Source: Nocardioides caldifontis
GTDB taxonomy: Bacteria; Actinomycetota; Actinomycetes; Propionibacteriales; Nocardioidaceae
DNA: 64,000 bases
Reading direction: 5' to 3'
Assembly (NCBI RefSeq): GCF_008087345.1
Contig: NZ_VHIB01000001.1
Span: 124,001-188,000 of the forward strand
Of this stretch, positions 56,720-64,000 are shown piece by piece. The notes under the pieces were generated by a model. That model saw nothing but the letters and a program-made list of their open reading frames with translations, was not told the DNA's origin and made no database searches. Position 1 is the stretch's first letter. Each line of letters begins with the position of its first letter. The position numbers were made by a program, and so were the translations under genes.

Positions 56720-57748
56720 GTGCCATCACTTTCCCCTGTGCTCGCTGCCGCCGGCAGCAGCTCTATCGACTCCATCGGCACCCCCGCCTTGTGGACGGGC
56801 GTGATCGCCGCCGTCGTCGTCCTGCTCGTCGTCGACTTCCTGCTCACCCGCCGGCCGCACGAGGTCTCCATGAAGGAGGCCGTCGGGTGGTCGGCGTTCT
56901 ACGTCGCGCTCCCCCTGGCGTTCGGCGGATACGTCTGGGCGCAGTTCGGCTCCGAGCGCGGCGTCGAGTACCTCACCGGCTACCTCGTCGAGAAGTCGCT
57001 GAGCGTCGACAACCTGTTCGTCTTCATGCTGCTGCTCTCCGCCTTCGCCGTGCCGGCCGCGCTGCAGCAGCGGGTGCTGCTCTACGGCATCGTCGGCGCG
57101 CTCGCGCTCCGGGCGGTCTTCATCGCGCTCGGCGCCGCGGCGCTCGCCGCCTTCGACTGGATGTTCCTGGTCTTCGGGCTGGTCCTGGTCGCCACCGCGG
57201 TCAAGATCCTCCGCGACGCCGTGAAGGGCAGCGACCACGACGTCGACGTGGACAGGATGCGCAGCGTGCGGCTGGTCCGCCGGCTCTTCCCCGTCACCCC
57301 CGAGTACGACGGCCCGCGGATGCTCTCCCGGGTCGACGGCCGCCGCGCCCTGACCCCGCTGGCGATCGTGGTGGTCGCCGTCTTCGCCACCGACATCGTC
57401 TTCGCCGTCGACTCGGTGCCGGCGGTCTACGGGATCACCGGCGACCCGTTCCTGGTCTTCGCCACCAACGCCTTCGCGCTGCTCGGGCTCCGCGCGCTCT
57501 ACTTCGTGCTCGCCGGGGCGCTCTCCAAGCTCCGCCACCTCGGCTACGGGCTGGCGACGATCCTGGCGTTCATCGGCGTGAAGCTCGCACTGCACTGGGG
57601 CCACCTGCAGTGGGACGCGGTGCCCGAGATCCCGACGCTCTGGTCGCTCGGCGTCATCGTCGTCGTCCTCGCGGTCACCGTCGCGACGAGCCTGACCGCG
57701 GACAAGAAGGCGCAGGACGAGGTCGAGGAGCCGGAGCCCGTCGGCTGA
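56720..57748 (+). CDS. TerC-family membrane protein (Mn2+ export-related)
   Basis: 342 aa from GTG 56720, set by GAGGAG 5 bp upstream. About nine hydrophobic segments are present. Acidic motifs of the TerC/Alx group are VEKSLSVDNLFVFMLLLSAF near residue 92 and VFATDIVFAVDSVPAVYGIT near 222. Alx/TerC proteins export manganese, partly to metallate secreted enzymes. The riboswitch-like leader supports a manganese role here. Confidence 0.92.
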   Translation: MPSLSPVLAAAGSSSIDSIGTPALWTGVIAAVVVLLVVDFLLTRRPHEVSMKEAVGWSAFYVALPLAFGGYVWAQFGSERGVEYLTGYLVEKSLSVDNLFVFMLLLSAFAVPAALQQRVLLYGIVGALALRAVFIALGAAALAAFDWMFLVFGLVLVATAVKILRDAVKGSDHDVDVDRMRSVRLVRRLFPVTPEYDGPRMLSRVDGRRALTPLAIVVVAVFATDIVFAVDSVPAVYGITGDPFLVFATNAFALLGLRALYFVLAGALSKLRHLGYGLATILAFIGVKLALHWGHLQWDAVPEIPTLWSLGVIVVVLAVTVATSLTADKKAQDEVEEPEPVG

Positions 57749-57756
57749 GCCACCGC

Positions 57757-57912
57757 CTACAGCCGGCCGAGCGCGCGCAAGCCGGCCACCGTGTCGGCCA
57801 GCGTCTCCCCCGGGTCGCGGAAGGTGACGCCGAGCTCGCGCTCGACCGGCCCGTTGTCGGAGGGCGGCATCCGCGTGTAGTACTCCATCGCCGGCAGCAC
57901 CTTCACGAAGCG
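57757..57912 (-). pseudogene. C-terminal remnant of an SDR/epimerase gene
   Basis: About 50 codons in a frame different from the upstream SDR gene end in PPSDNGPVERELGVTFRDPG followed by a typical TLADTV-type helix, the usual C-terminal tail of extended SDRs. It begins just as the intact SDR ends and overlaps its last codons. Since the intact SDR already has its own equivalent tail (RRELGYVPVVTVDEGIEEL), this looks like the end of a second, deleted SDR gene, not a frameshift. A 49-aa product from GTG is possible but unlikely to fold. Confidence 0.5.
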
Positions 57913-58880
57913 GCTGGCCCGCTCAGCTCGCGCAGCTCCTCGATCCCCTCGTCGACGGTGACGACGGGGACGTACCCCAGCTCCCGCCGCGCCCGCGAGT
58001 CGTCGACCGTGACCTCCCGGCCGCCGAGCGCCACCGCCACGTAGGCGACGGGCGGCTCGCCCTTCGCCTGCAGGACCCGCCGGCCCTTCTCGAGCACGGT
58101 GGTCGTCGTCCGGGTCACCGGCAACGGCACGGAGCGGTCGGGCAGCGTCACGCCGTACGCCGCGGCACAGCGGGTGAGGAAGGAGCGGAGCTCGACCGGG
58201 GCGCCGTCGGTGAGGAAGTACGCCTGACCGCCGCGTCCCTTCTCCGCAGCCAGCACGATCCCCTCGCACAGGTTGCGGACGTGGCAGGTCGAGGTCAGGT
58301 GGTTGCCGCCGTTGACCCAGGCCCAGCGCCCCTGCTCGGCGGCGGCGAGGACCTGTGGCAGCAGCTCGGTGTCGCCCGGCCCCCAGACCAGCCGGGGGCG
58401 CACCGCGACCGTGACGAGCTCGCGGCTGTTGGAGGCGAGCACGACCTGCTCGGCCAGGGCGGTGGTCCGGGCGTGCTCCCCGGCGTGCTTGCGGGGGTAC
58501 GCCGCGGTCTCGTCGACGTACCTCAGCGGCCGGCCGGAGGCCAGCACCGCCTCCGTGCTCACGTGCACGAGCCGACGTACCCCGGAGCGGTGGGCCGCGT
58601 CGAGCAGCGCCCGGGTCCCCGCGACCGGGTCCCGCTCGCGCCGCCCCGGCCGGCCCTGGTCGGAGGGTTCCATGGCGGCGTTCACGACGATCCCCACCCC
58701 GCGCAGCACCTCGTCGAGGTCGGGGAGGTCGGCGCGCACCGGGGTGGCGCCCAACGCGGTCACGGCGGCGGCCTCCTCGTCGGAGCCGGCCAGCGCGCGG
58801 ACCTCGTGGCCGTCGGCGAGCAGCCGCAGGACGAGGTGGCGACCGACGAACCCAGCGCCGCCGGTCACGAAGTGCTTCAC
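57903..58880 (-). CDS. NAD-dependent epimerase/dehydratase (extended SDR)
   Basis: 325 aa from GTG 58880. The nucleotide motif VTGGAGFVGRHLVLRLLADG is at the N-terminus, and the active-site YxxxK is absent in standard spacing: the region reads YPRKHAGEHARTTALAEQ after VHVSTEAVLA, so the catalytic Tyr/Lys cannot be placed with confidence. The C-terminus has a 3-beta-HSD-like substrate domain. The function is undefined. A second SDR tail lies immediately downstream. Confidence 0.8.
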   Translation of the reverse strand: MKHFVTGGAGFVGRHLVLRLLADGHEVRALAGSDEEAAAVTALGATPVRADLPDLDEVLRGVGIVVNAAMEPSDQGRPGRRERDPVAGTRALLDAAHRSGVRRLVHVSTEAVLASGRPLRYVDETAAYPRKHAGEHARTTALAEQVVLASNSRELVTVAVRPRLVWGPGDTELLPQVLAAAEQGRWAWVNGGNHLTSTCHVRNLCEGIVLAAEKGRGGQAYFLTDGAPVELRSFLTRCAAAYGVTLPDRSVPLPVTRTTTTVLEKGRRVLQAKGEPPVAYVAVALGGREVTVDDSRARRELGYVPVVTVDEGIEELRELSGPAAS

Positions 58881-58937
58881 GCGCTCAATGTAGGGCGGCT
58901 CCGCTGTCCGTGGGTCCGGACGTGGTTCGGTGGACCG

Positions 58938-59753
58938 GTGACCCATGCGCCCACCTCCCGCCGACCGCGCACGATGCACGGTGCCGCTGTCCTCGCCGCG
59001 GCCTGCCTCGCCGTGCCGACCGCCGTCCTGTCCGCGCCCGCCGCGGCGGGCACGCCGGTCCATTCCCCTGTCGCTGCCCTCGACACCGCCGCGGCCTCCG
59101 ACACCCGCGCTGTCGTGGAGAAGCGCCGGATCGGGCGGAGCGTCAAGGGCCGCGCCATCCGGGCGTTCCGGCTCGGCGACCCCGAAGCGAAGGTGAGGGC
59201 CGTCGTGCTCGGCTCGATGCACGGCGACGAGCGGGCCGGGATGCAGGTGGTCGACGCGCTGCGTCGCGGCCGCCCGGTCAAGGGGGTCGACCTCTGGGTC
59301 GTCCCGACGATGAACCCGGACGGGGTCGCACGCGGCACGCGCGGGAACGCCCGGGGCGTCGACCTCAACCGGAACTTCGGCCACCAGTGGGAGCGGCTGA
59401 CCGGCCGCTACTACTCCGGTCCCCGGCGGTGGAGCGAGCCGGAGAGCCGGGCGATGCGCCGGTTCCTCTCCGACGTACGCCCGAGGTTCGTGGTCTCGTT
59501 CCACCAACCGCTGCGCGGGGTGGGGCGGAGCAGCACCGGCAAACCGTTCCAGCGGCGGCTGTCCCGCGGGCTCGGGCTGCCGATCAAGGCGTTCAACTGC
59601 ACCGGCCACTGCAGCGGCACGATGACCTCCTGGTTCAACGCCCGGTTCGCCGGCACCGCGATCACCGTCGAGTTCGGCAGCAGCCCGAAGCGCGGCTACC
59701 TGCGCGGGAAGGCGACCCGCGGGACGCTGCGCGCGGTGCTGGGCCGGCGGTGA
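58938..59753 (+). CDS. Secreted M14-family zinc carboxypeptidase
   Basis: 271 aa from GTG 58938 (ATG 58974 also possible). The signal peptide runs to about residue 38 (APAAAG). Metallopeptidase motifs are in order: GSMHGDERAGM (zinc His/Glu), PTMNPDGVARGTRGNARGVD with DLNRNF (substrate Arg/Asn), VVSFHQP (zinc His) and ITVEFGSS (catalytic Glu). It probably trims cell-wall peptides or other extracellular peptides. Confidence 0.88.
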   Translation: MTHAPTSRRPRTMHGAAVLAAACLAVPTAVLSAPAAAGTPVHSPVAALDTAAASDTRAVVEKRRIGRSVKGRAIRAFRLGDPEAKVRAVVLGSMHGDERAGMQVVDALRRGRPVKGVDLWVVPTMNPDGVARGTRGNARGVDLNRNFGHQWERLTGRYYSGPRRWSEPESRAMRRFLSDVRPRFVVSFHQPLRGVGRSSTGKPFQRRLSRGLGLPIKAFNCTGHCSGTMTSWFNARFAGTAITVEFGSSPKRGYLRGKATRGTLRAVLGRR

Positions 59754-59855
59754 AGCGAGGGGTCACCCGTCCGGGCTCTTGACAGCGACCGACGCCCGGA
59801 CGTGGGACCGGCCCAGGACTCTCCCGGACCGCGACGGTCCACCTAGGCTGCCCCG

Positions 59856-60569
59856 GTGGACACAACGACCGTGCTGCTCGTCGTCGGTGGCATCGCACTC
59901 GTCATCGCCGTCGCTGGCGTCGCCTGGTTCGTCGAGAAGAAGCGCCGCGAGGCCCTGGTAGGCCTGGCCGGCGCCAACGGCTGGACGATCGACGAACGCG
60001 ACGACCGGTGGACGACGTCGTTCGAGGGCGCGCCGTTCAACATCGGCCACAACCGGCAGGCGAGGAACGTGATGACCGGCCGGCACGACGGCCGGCCCTT
60101 CGTCGGGTTCGACTACGTCTACTACACGACCGAGTGGGACACCGACTCCAACGGCCACCGCCGCAAGAAGGAGGTCTCGCACTGGTTCTCCGTGCTCGGC
60201 CTCGAGATCGGCGCCCAGGTCCCGCGGCTCGAGGTGACCCCCGAGGGGTTCTTCGGCCGGGCGATCGGCAAGCTGCTCAACAAGGACATCGAGCTGGAGT
60301 CCGAGGAGTTCAACCGCGCGTTCACGGTCTCCTCGCCGGACCGGAAGTTCGCCTACGACATGCTCCACCCGCGGCTGATGGAGTACCTCCTCACCGTCCG
60401 CGACGTCGCGTGGCGCACCTCCAACGGCTGGCTGCTCACCGTCAACAACGGCAAGCACGACGCGCACGAGATCATGCCGCGCGTGCAGGTGCTCGACACG
60501 ATCCTCGACATGGTGCCGGACTACGTGCGCGAGCAGCACGGCATCGCGGGCACCCAGGAGCTCCGGTGA
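59856..60569 (+). CDS. Hypothetical single-pass membrane protein upstream of LemA
   Basis: 237 aa from GTG 59856. One N-terminal transmembrane helix is followed by a cytoplasmic domain with ALVGLAGANGWTIDERDDRW and FVGFDYVYYTTEW, reminiscent of DUF3137-type proteins often found near lemA. The function is unknown. The stop overlaps the lemA GTG, so the two are coupled and may work together at the membrane. Confidence 0.7.
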   Translation: MDTTTVLLVVGGIALVIAVAGVAWFVEKKRREALVGLAGANGWTIDERDDRWTTSFEGAPFNIGHNRQARNVMTGRHDGRPFVGFDYVYYTTEWDTDSNGHRRKKEVSHWFSVLGLEIGAQVPRLEVTPEGFFGRAIGKLLNKDIELESEEFNRAFTVSSPDRKFAYDMLHPRLMEYLLTVRDVAWRTSNGWLLTVNNGKHDAHEIMPRVQVLDTILDMVPDYVREQHGIAGTQELR

Positions 60570-61129
60570 TCGTCGCGCTCTCGGTCGTCGGCGGGGTCGT
60601 CGTCCTGGCCGGGCTCTTCGTCCTGGTCTCCTACAACCGGTTCGTGTCGCAGAACGTGCTCGTCGACGAGTCCTGGAGCCAGGTCGACGTCGAGCTGCAG
60701 CGCCGCCACGACCTGATCCCGAACCTGGTCAACACCGTGAAGGGGTACGCCGCGCACGAGGCCGGTGTCCTCGAGCGGGTCACCGCCGCCCGCAACGCCG
60801 CCGCGGCCCACAAGAGCGACACCCCCGGCGAACGGCGCCCGTTCGAGGAGGAGCTCGGCGGTGCGGTCCGCGGGCTCTTCGCGGTCGCCGAGGGCTACCC
60901 GGACCTCAAGGCCAGCGCGAACTTCCTGCAGCTGCAGAAGGAGCTGACCAACACCGAGGACCGGATCGCCGCCGGCCGGCGGTTCTACAACGGCAACGTG
61001 CGGGCGCTGAACACGCGGGTCCGCACCTTCCCCTCGAACGTGGTCGCGTCGATGTTCTCGTTCGGCACCAAGGAGTTCTTCGAGCTGAGCGACCCGGCGG
61101 CGGCGCAGACCCCGGTCGTCGAGCTCTGA
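60566..61129 (+). CDS. lemA: LemA-family protein
   Basis: 187 aa from GTG 60566. An N-terminal membrane anchor is followed by the LemA four-helix domain: SYNRFVSQNVLVDESWSQVD, RRHDLIPNLVNTVKGYAAHE, and the C-terminal RRFYNGNVRALNTRVRTFPS. The biochemical role of LemA is unsettled. The upstream gene overlaps, while larB follows after 16 bp. Confidence 0.93.
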   Translation: MIVALSVVGGVVVLAGLFVLVSYNRFVSQNVLVDESWSQVDVELQRRHDLIPNLVNTVKGYAAHEAGVLERVTAARNAAAAHKSDTPGERRPFEEELGGAVRGLFAVAEGYPDLKASANFLQLQKELTNTEDRIAAGRRFYNGNVRALNTRVRTFPSNVVASMFSFGTKEFFELSDPAAAQTPVVEL

Positions 61130-61145
61130 GGGCCACACTGGTGCG

Positions 61146-61835
61146 GTGACCGACGACCGCGACCCGCGCACCGCAGACCTGGGCTTCGCACGGCTGGACC
61201 TCGAGCGTGAGGCGCGGACGGGCGACCCGGAGGTCGTCTACTCCGCCGGGAAGACGCCGGAACAAGTCGTCGAGTCGCTGCGTCGGCTCCACGAGGCGCA
61301 CCCCACGCGGGCCGTGCTCGCGACCCGGCTCACCGACGAGGCCGCCGCGCTGGTGCGGACCTCGCTCCCCGACGCGGAGCTCGACCCGGTGGCCCGCTGC
61401 GCGACGCTCGGACCGCTGCCCACCCCGACCGGCCGCGTGGTGGTGGTGTCGGCGGGGACATCGGACGCCCCGGTGGCGGCGGAGGCGGCGCTCACCGCGC
61501 GGGTGCACGGGGCGGGCGCCGAGCTGGTGCAGGACGTCGGCGTCGCGGGGCTCCACCGGCTGCTCGCCGTACGCCCGACGCTCGAGGCGGCCGACTGCCT
61601 CGTCGTCGTCGCCGGGATGGAGGGCGCGCTGCCCAGCGTCGTCGGCGGGCTCGTCGGGGTGCCGCTCGTCGCGGTTCCGACGTCGGTCGGGTACGGAGCC
61701 TCGTTCGGCGGGCTCGCCGCACTGCTCGCGATGCTCAACTCCTGCGCGCCGGGGGTTACCGTGGTGAACATCGACAACGGCTACGGCGCCGGCGTCTTCG
61801 CGGCCCGGGTCGCGCGGCGGGCGGGCGGCTCGTGA
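61146..61835 (+). CDS. larB: LarB, nickel-pincer cofactor biosynthesis carboxylase
   Basis: 229 aa from GTG 61146. The N-terminal part has EVVYSAGKTPEQVVESL. The C-terminal PurE-like domain has VVVSAGTSDAPVAAEAA, VVVAGMEGALPSVVGGL and VPTSVGYGASFGGLAALL. LarB carboxylates nicotinic acid adenine dinucleotide as the first step to the nickel-pincer nucleotide of lactate racemase-type enzymes. larC overlaps directly. Confidence 0.95.
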   Translation: MTDDRDPRTADLGFARLDLEREARTGDPEVVYSAGKTPEQVVESLRRLHEAHPTRAVLATRLTDEAAALVRTSLPDAELDPVARCATLGPLPTPTGRVVVVSAGTSDAPVAAEAALTARVHGAGAELVQDVGVAGLHRLLAVRPTLEAADCLVVVAGMEGALPSVVGGLVGVPLVAVPTSVGYGASFGGLAALLAMLNSCAPGVTVVNIDNGYGAGVFAARVARRAGGS

Positions 61836-62995
61836 TCGGCTGGGTGGACGCGACCGCCGGGGCGTCGGGCGACATGCTGCTCGGCGCGCTGCTCGACGCC
61901 GGCGTGCCGCTCGAGGTCGTGCAGCGGGCGGTCGACGCGGCCGCGCCCGAGCCGGTGCGCCTCCACGTCGAGGAGGTCCGCCGGGCCGGGCTGGCCGCCC
62001 TCCGGTGCCACGTGGAGGCCGCGCCGTCCACGGCCCGGCGTACCCCCGCGGACGTGCGGGCGCTCCTCGACGGCGCCGACCTCCCCGAGCCGGTGCGCGC
62101 CTCCGCGCAGGCGGTCTTCGACCGGCTGGCCACCGCCGAGGCCGAGGTGCACGGGGTCGGGGTCGAGAAGGTGCACTTCCACGAGGTCGGCGCCCTCGAC
62201 GCGGTCGCCGACGTGGTCGGGGTGTGCGCCGGGTTCCACCACCTCGGGCTCACCGCGCTGACCGTCTCCACGGTCGCCGTCGGCTCCGGCCGCACCGACT
62301 CCGAGCACGGCAGCCTCCCGGTCCCGGTCCCGGCGGTCGCCCGGCTGCTCCGCGGCGTGCCGTCGTACGCCGGACCCGCGACCGCGGAGGCGTGCACGCC
62401 GACCGGCGCGGCCCTGCTGGTGACCCTCGCCGACGGGTTCGGACCGCAGCCGCCGATGACCGTGGCCGCCGTCGGCTCCGGGGCCGGCGGTCGCGACCCC
62501 GGGTCGCACCCCAACGTGACCAGGCTGCTGGTCGGCGAGCCCGTGGGAGCGACTCCGGCCGCCGTCGTCGTGGAGACCAACGTCGACGACCTCGACCCGC
62601 GGCTCTGGCCCGACGTGCTGGCCGCGCTGCTCGCCGCGGGGGCGTCGGACGCGTGGCTCACCCCGATCCTGATGAAGAAGGGGCGCCCGGCCCACACCCT
62701 CTCGGTGCTCGTCGCTCCCGGCCGGCTGGCGGCCGTGCGCCGGGAGGTCTTCCGGCACACCTCGACGATCGGGGTGCGCGAGGTCGGCTACGCGAAGACC
62801 GCCCTCGACCGGGAGGTGCACCGCGTCGACGTGGACGGCCACCAGGTGCGGGTGAAGGTCGCGCGGCTCGACGGCGAGGTCGTCAACGTCCAGCCGGAGT
62901 ACGACGACGTGGCCGCCGTGGCCCGCACGACCGGCCGCTCCGGCAAGGACGTCCTCGCCGACGCGTGTTCCCGCGCCCGGGCGCTCCGCCTGTGA
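61832..62995 (+). CDS. larC: LarC, nickel insertase for the pincer nucleotide cofactor
   Basis: 387 aa in one frame; some lactobacilli encode it as two frameshifted parts. LarC segments are VDATAGASGDMLLGALLDAG, VGVEKVHFHEVGALDAVADV, PTGAALLVTLADGFG and ETNVDDLDPRLWPDVLAAL. It inserts nickel into the sulfurated pyridinium nucleotide using CTP. larE (sulfur transfer) and a LarA racemase are not in this window. Confidence 0.95.
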   Translation: MIGWVDATAGASGDMLLGALLDAGVPLEVVQRAVDAAAPEPVRLHVEEVRRAGLAALRCHVEAAPSTARRTPADVRALLDGADLPEPVRASAQAVFDRLATAEAEVHGVGVEKVHFHEVGALDAVADVVGVCAGFHHLGLTALTVSTVAVGSGRTDSEHGSLPVPVPAVARLLRGVPSYAGPATAEACTPTGAALLVTLADGFGPQPPMTVAAVGSGAGGRDPGSHPNVTRLLVGEPVGATPAAVVVETNVDDLDPRLWPDVLAALLAAGASDAWLTPILMKKGRPAHTLSVLVAPGRLAAVRREVFRHTSTIGVREVGYAKTALDREVHRVDVDGHQVRVKVARLDGEVVNVQPEYDDVAAVARTTGRSGKDVLADACSRARALRL

Positions 62996-63036
62996 CAGGC
63001 TGCCGTCCGCCGACGACCGAGGGAGAGGGAACGACG

Positions 63037-63714
63037 ATGCGCGCACCACGGACCACAGGGGCGGTGCTCGCCGCCGTTCTCGGCACGACCGGAGCAGCCA
63101 CGCTGGCGCCCGCAGCCGCCGCGGGACCGGGGGTCTGCGACGGGGTCCGGGGGTGCAAGGTCGTCGCCCGGGTGGACGTCGACGGGGACGGCACCAAGGA
63201 CGCCGTCGGGGTGGCCCGCCGCGGCGGGAAGGGTGCGCCCGAGGGGCGCGTGGTCGTCCGGGTGAGGACCGACCGAGGCATCCTGAAGGCGACCCGCACG
63301 ACGTCGTACTGGTTCGGCGCGCCGTTCCACGGCACCAGCGACCTCGACGGCCGCGGCGGTCGCGAGGTGGTCGTCGGCGCGACGACCGGCGCGCACACCT
63401 CGTTCTACTGGGTCCTCACCGTGCGCAAGGGCGCGCTCGAGACGCTGCCGGCGCCGGCGTTCGGCAAGCAGTGGGCGGTCGACTCGGCGGCCATGGTGAC
63501 GCTCGGCTGGCACCGCACCGCGGAGCAGCCTGCCGGACGCGTGCAGCTCCGGCAGGGCGAGCGGATCGGCAGCACGAAGCGGTTCGACGTGCGGCTGACG
63601 ACGTACCGCTGGAAGGGCGGCTGGAAGGTCGTCGACCGCGACCGGAAGAGGGTCTCGGAGACCAAGGCCTGGAAGTGGGGCGGCTGGCACGTGCCGGGGC
63701 TCCCCCGCTGGTGA
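63037..63714 (+). CDS. Hypothetical secreted protein
   Basis: 225 aa from ATG 63037 with GGGAGAGGGA upstream. A signal peptide ends near LAPAAAAGPG (residue 28). The mature domain has two early cysteines, VCDGVRGCKV, an FG-GAP-like VDVDGDGTKDAVGVAR element and a C-terminal basic Trp/Lys region (WKVVDRDRKRV; WKWGGWHVPG). I do not recognise the family. The DVDGDG loop might bind calcium. It stands alone after the lar genes. Confidence 0.7.
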   Translation: MRAPRTTGAVLAAVLGTTGAATLAPAAAAGPGVCDGVRGCKVVARVDVDGDGTKDAVGVARRGGKGAPEGRVVVRVRTDRGILKATRTTSYWFGAPFHGTSDLDGRGGREVVVGATTGAHTSFYWVLTVRKGALETLPAPAFGKQWAVDSAAMVTLGWHRTAEQPAGRVQLRQGERIGSTKRFDVRLTTYRWKGGWKVVDRDRKRVSETKAWKWGGWHVPGLPRW

Positions 63715-63750
63715 CCGCCCCCTGCGGTGGCCGTGGTTAGGGTGGCGGCC

Positions 63751-64000
63751 ATGACGGCTCCCGGGGTCAGCAGCGAGGTCGGCGCCCTGCGCACCGTGGT
63801 GCTCCACCGCCCCGGCCCCGAGCTGAAGCGGCTCACGCCGCGCAACAACGACCGGCTGCTCTTCGACGGCATCCCTTGGGTCAGCCGGGCGCAGGAGGAG
63901 CACGACGCGTTCGCCGAGGTGTTGCGGTCGCGCGGGGTCGAGGTCCTCTACCTCGTCGAGCTCCTGGTCGAGGCGCTGGCGTCGGAGGAGGCCCGCGCGC
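63751..64000 (+). CDS. arcA: Arginine deiminase, N-terminal part (truncated by window edge)
   Basis: The first 83 codons are present from ATG 63751. The start [20 protein letters not shown] and [20 protein letters not shown] are conserved in arginine deiminase, including the DRLLFD substrate loop. The enzyme converts arginine to citrulline and ammonia. Whether arcB and arcC follow cannot be seen. Confidence 0.9.
   Translation, partial: MTAPGVSSEVGALRTVVLHRPGPELKRLTPRNNDRLLFDGIPWVSRAQEEHDAFAEVLRSRGVEVLYLVELLVEALASEEARA

Noticed and set aside
57757-58880. Single SDR gene broken by a frameshift
   Set aside because: The upstream frame already ends with a full SDR tail, so joining the frames would give two tails; a remnant of a second gene fits better.
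1-64000. tRNA or rRNA genes
   Set aside because: Intergenic gaps are short and none shows a cloverleaf-compatible sequence or rRNA-like conserved stretch by eye.

Overview
This 64-kb window is dense, very GC-rich bacterial chromosome. It uses many GTG starts, has long same-strand runs with 4-bp start/stop overlaps (ATGA, GTGA), and several gene blocks are arranged as in Mycobacterium tuberculosis. I read it as an actinobacterium outside the mycolic-acid group, most likely of the Nocardioides type; that assignment is inference from gene content. I see no rRNA, tRNA, CRISPR array, prophage or recognisable insertion sequence.

Layout: (1) 1-1,088: end of azlC, azlD and a cupin. (2) 1,126-11,252: an eight-gene minus-strand operon for branched acyl-CoA/isoprenoid catabolism (TetR, DinB-like protein, AtuA, two acyl-CoA dehydrogenases, a biotin-dependent carboxylase pair, an enoyl-CoA hydratase), with a probable TetR operator in front. 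(3) 11,409-14,101: an orphan two-GAF histidine kinase, GNAT, TfoX-like and small proteins. (4) 14,142-17,205: a DesA3-like desaturase with its ferredoxin-reductase partner and a divergent TetR, sharing a GTGAAC-N4-GTTCAC site. (5) 17,225-19,304: RtcB and a CPBP protease. (6) 19,381-23,352: a siderophore uptake operon behind a DtxR/IdeR-like box. (7) 23,534-30,041: GntP permease, an ECF42-like sigma factor with its DGPF partner, ribulokinase and a zinc dehydrogenase, and an acidic lipoprotein ending at a strong terminator. (8) 30,053-38,258: an ABC exporter, a hypothetical gene ending in a 33-bp tandem repeat, fadA-fadB and a CaiB/Mcr-type gene. (9) 38,348-48,515: a methyltransferase, a MarR pair, lysE/lysG, a Ca-repeat secreted protein with unusual codon use, an amino-acid ABC importer, a 44-aa secreted peptide, a CDF transporter, a 2H phosphoesterase and pirin. 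(10) 48,572-53,110: the locus equivalent to M. tuberculosis Rv2249c-Rv2252 (glpD, TetR, flavoprotein, lipid kinase). (11) 53,114-63,714: a single AbiEi/DUF559 gene between two copies of a palindromic repeat, YbaK, fasciclin, TspO, TerC behind a probable Mn2+ riboswitch, an SDR with a leftover SDR tail beside it, carboxypeptidase, LemA and larB-larC. (12) The start of arginine deiminase at the right edge.

The less ordinary content lies in non-coding structure. A 17-bp palindrome is shared by the fadAB and CaiB promoters. Three dispersed repeat families are present; one forms 33-bp tandem arrays both inside atuA and between genes. A riboswitch-like leader has a visible ribosome-site switch. The ECF promoter has the expected bipartite form. 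Three regulator genes look leaderless. All coordinates and motifs were read by eye; no search or folding program was run.
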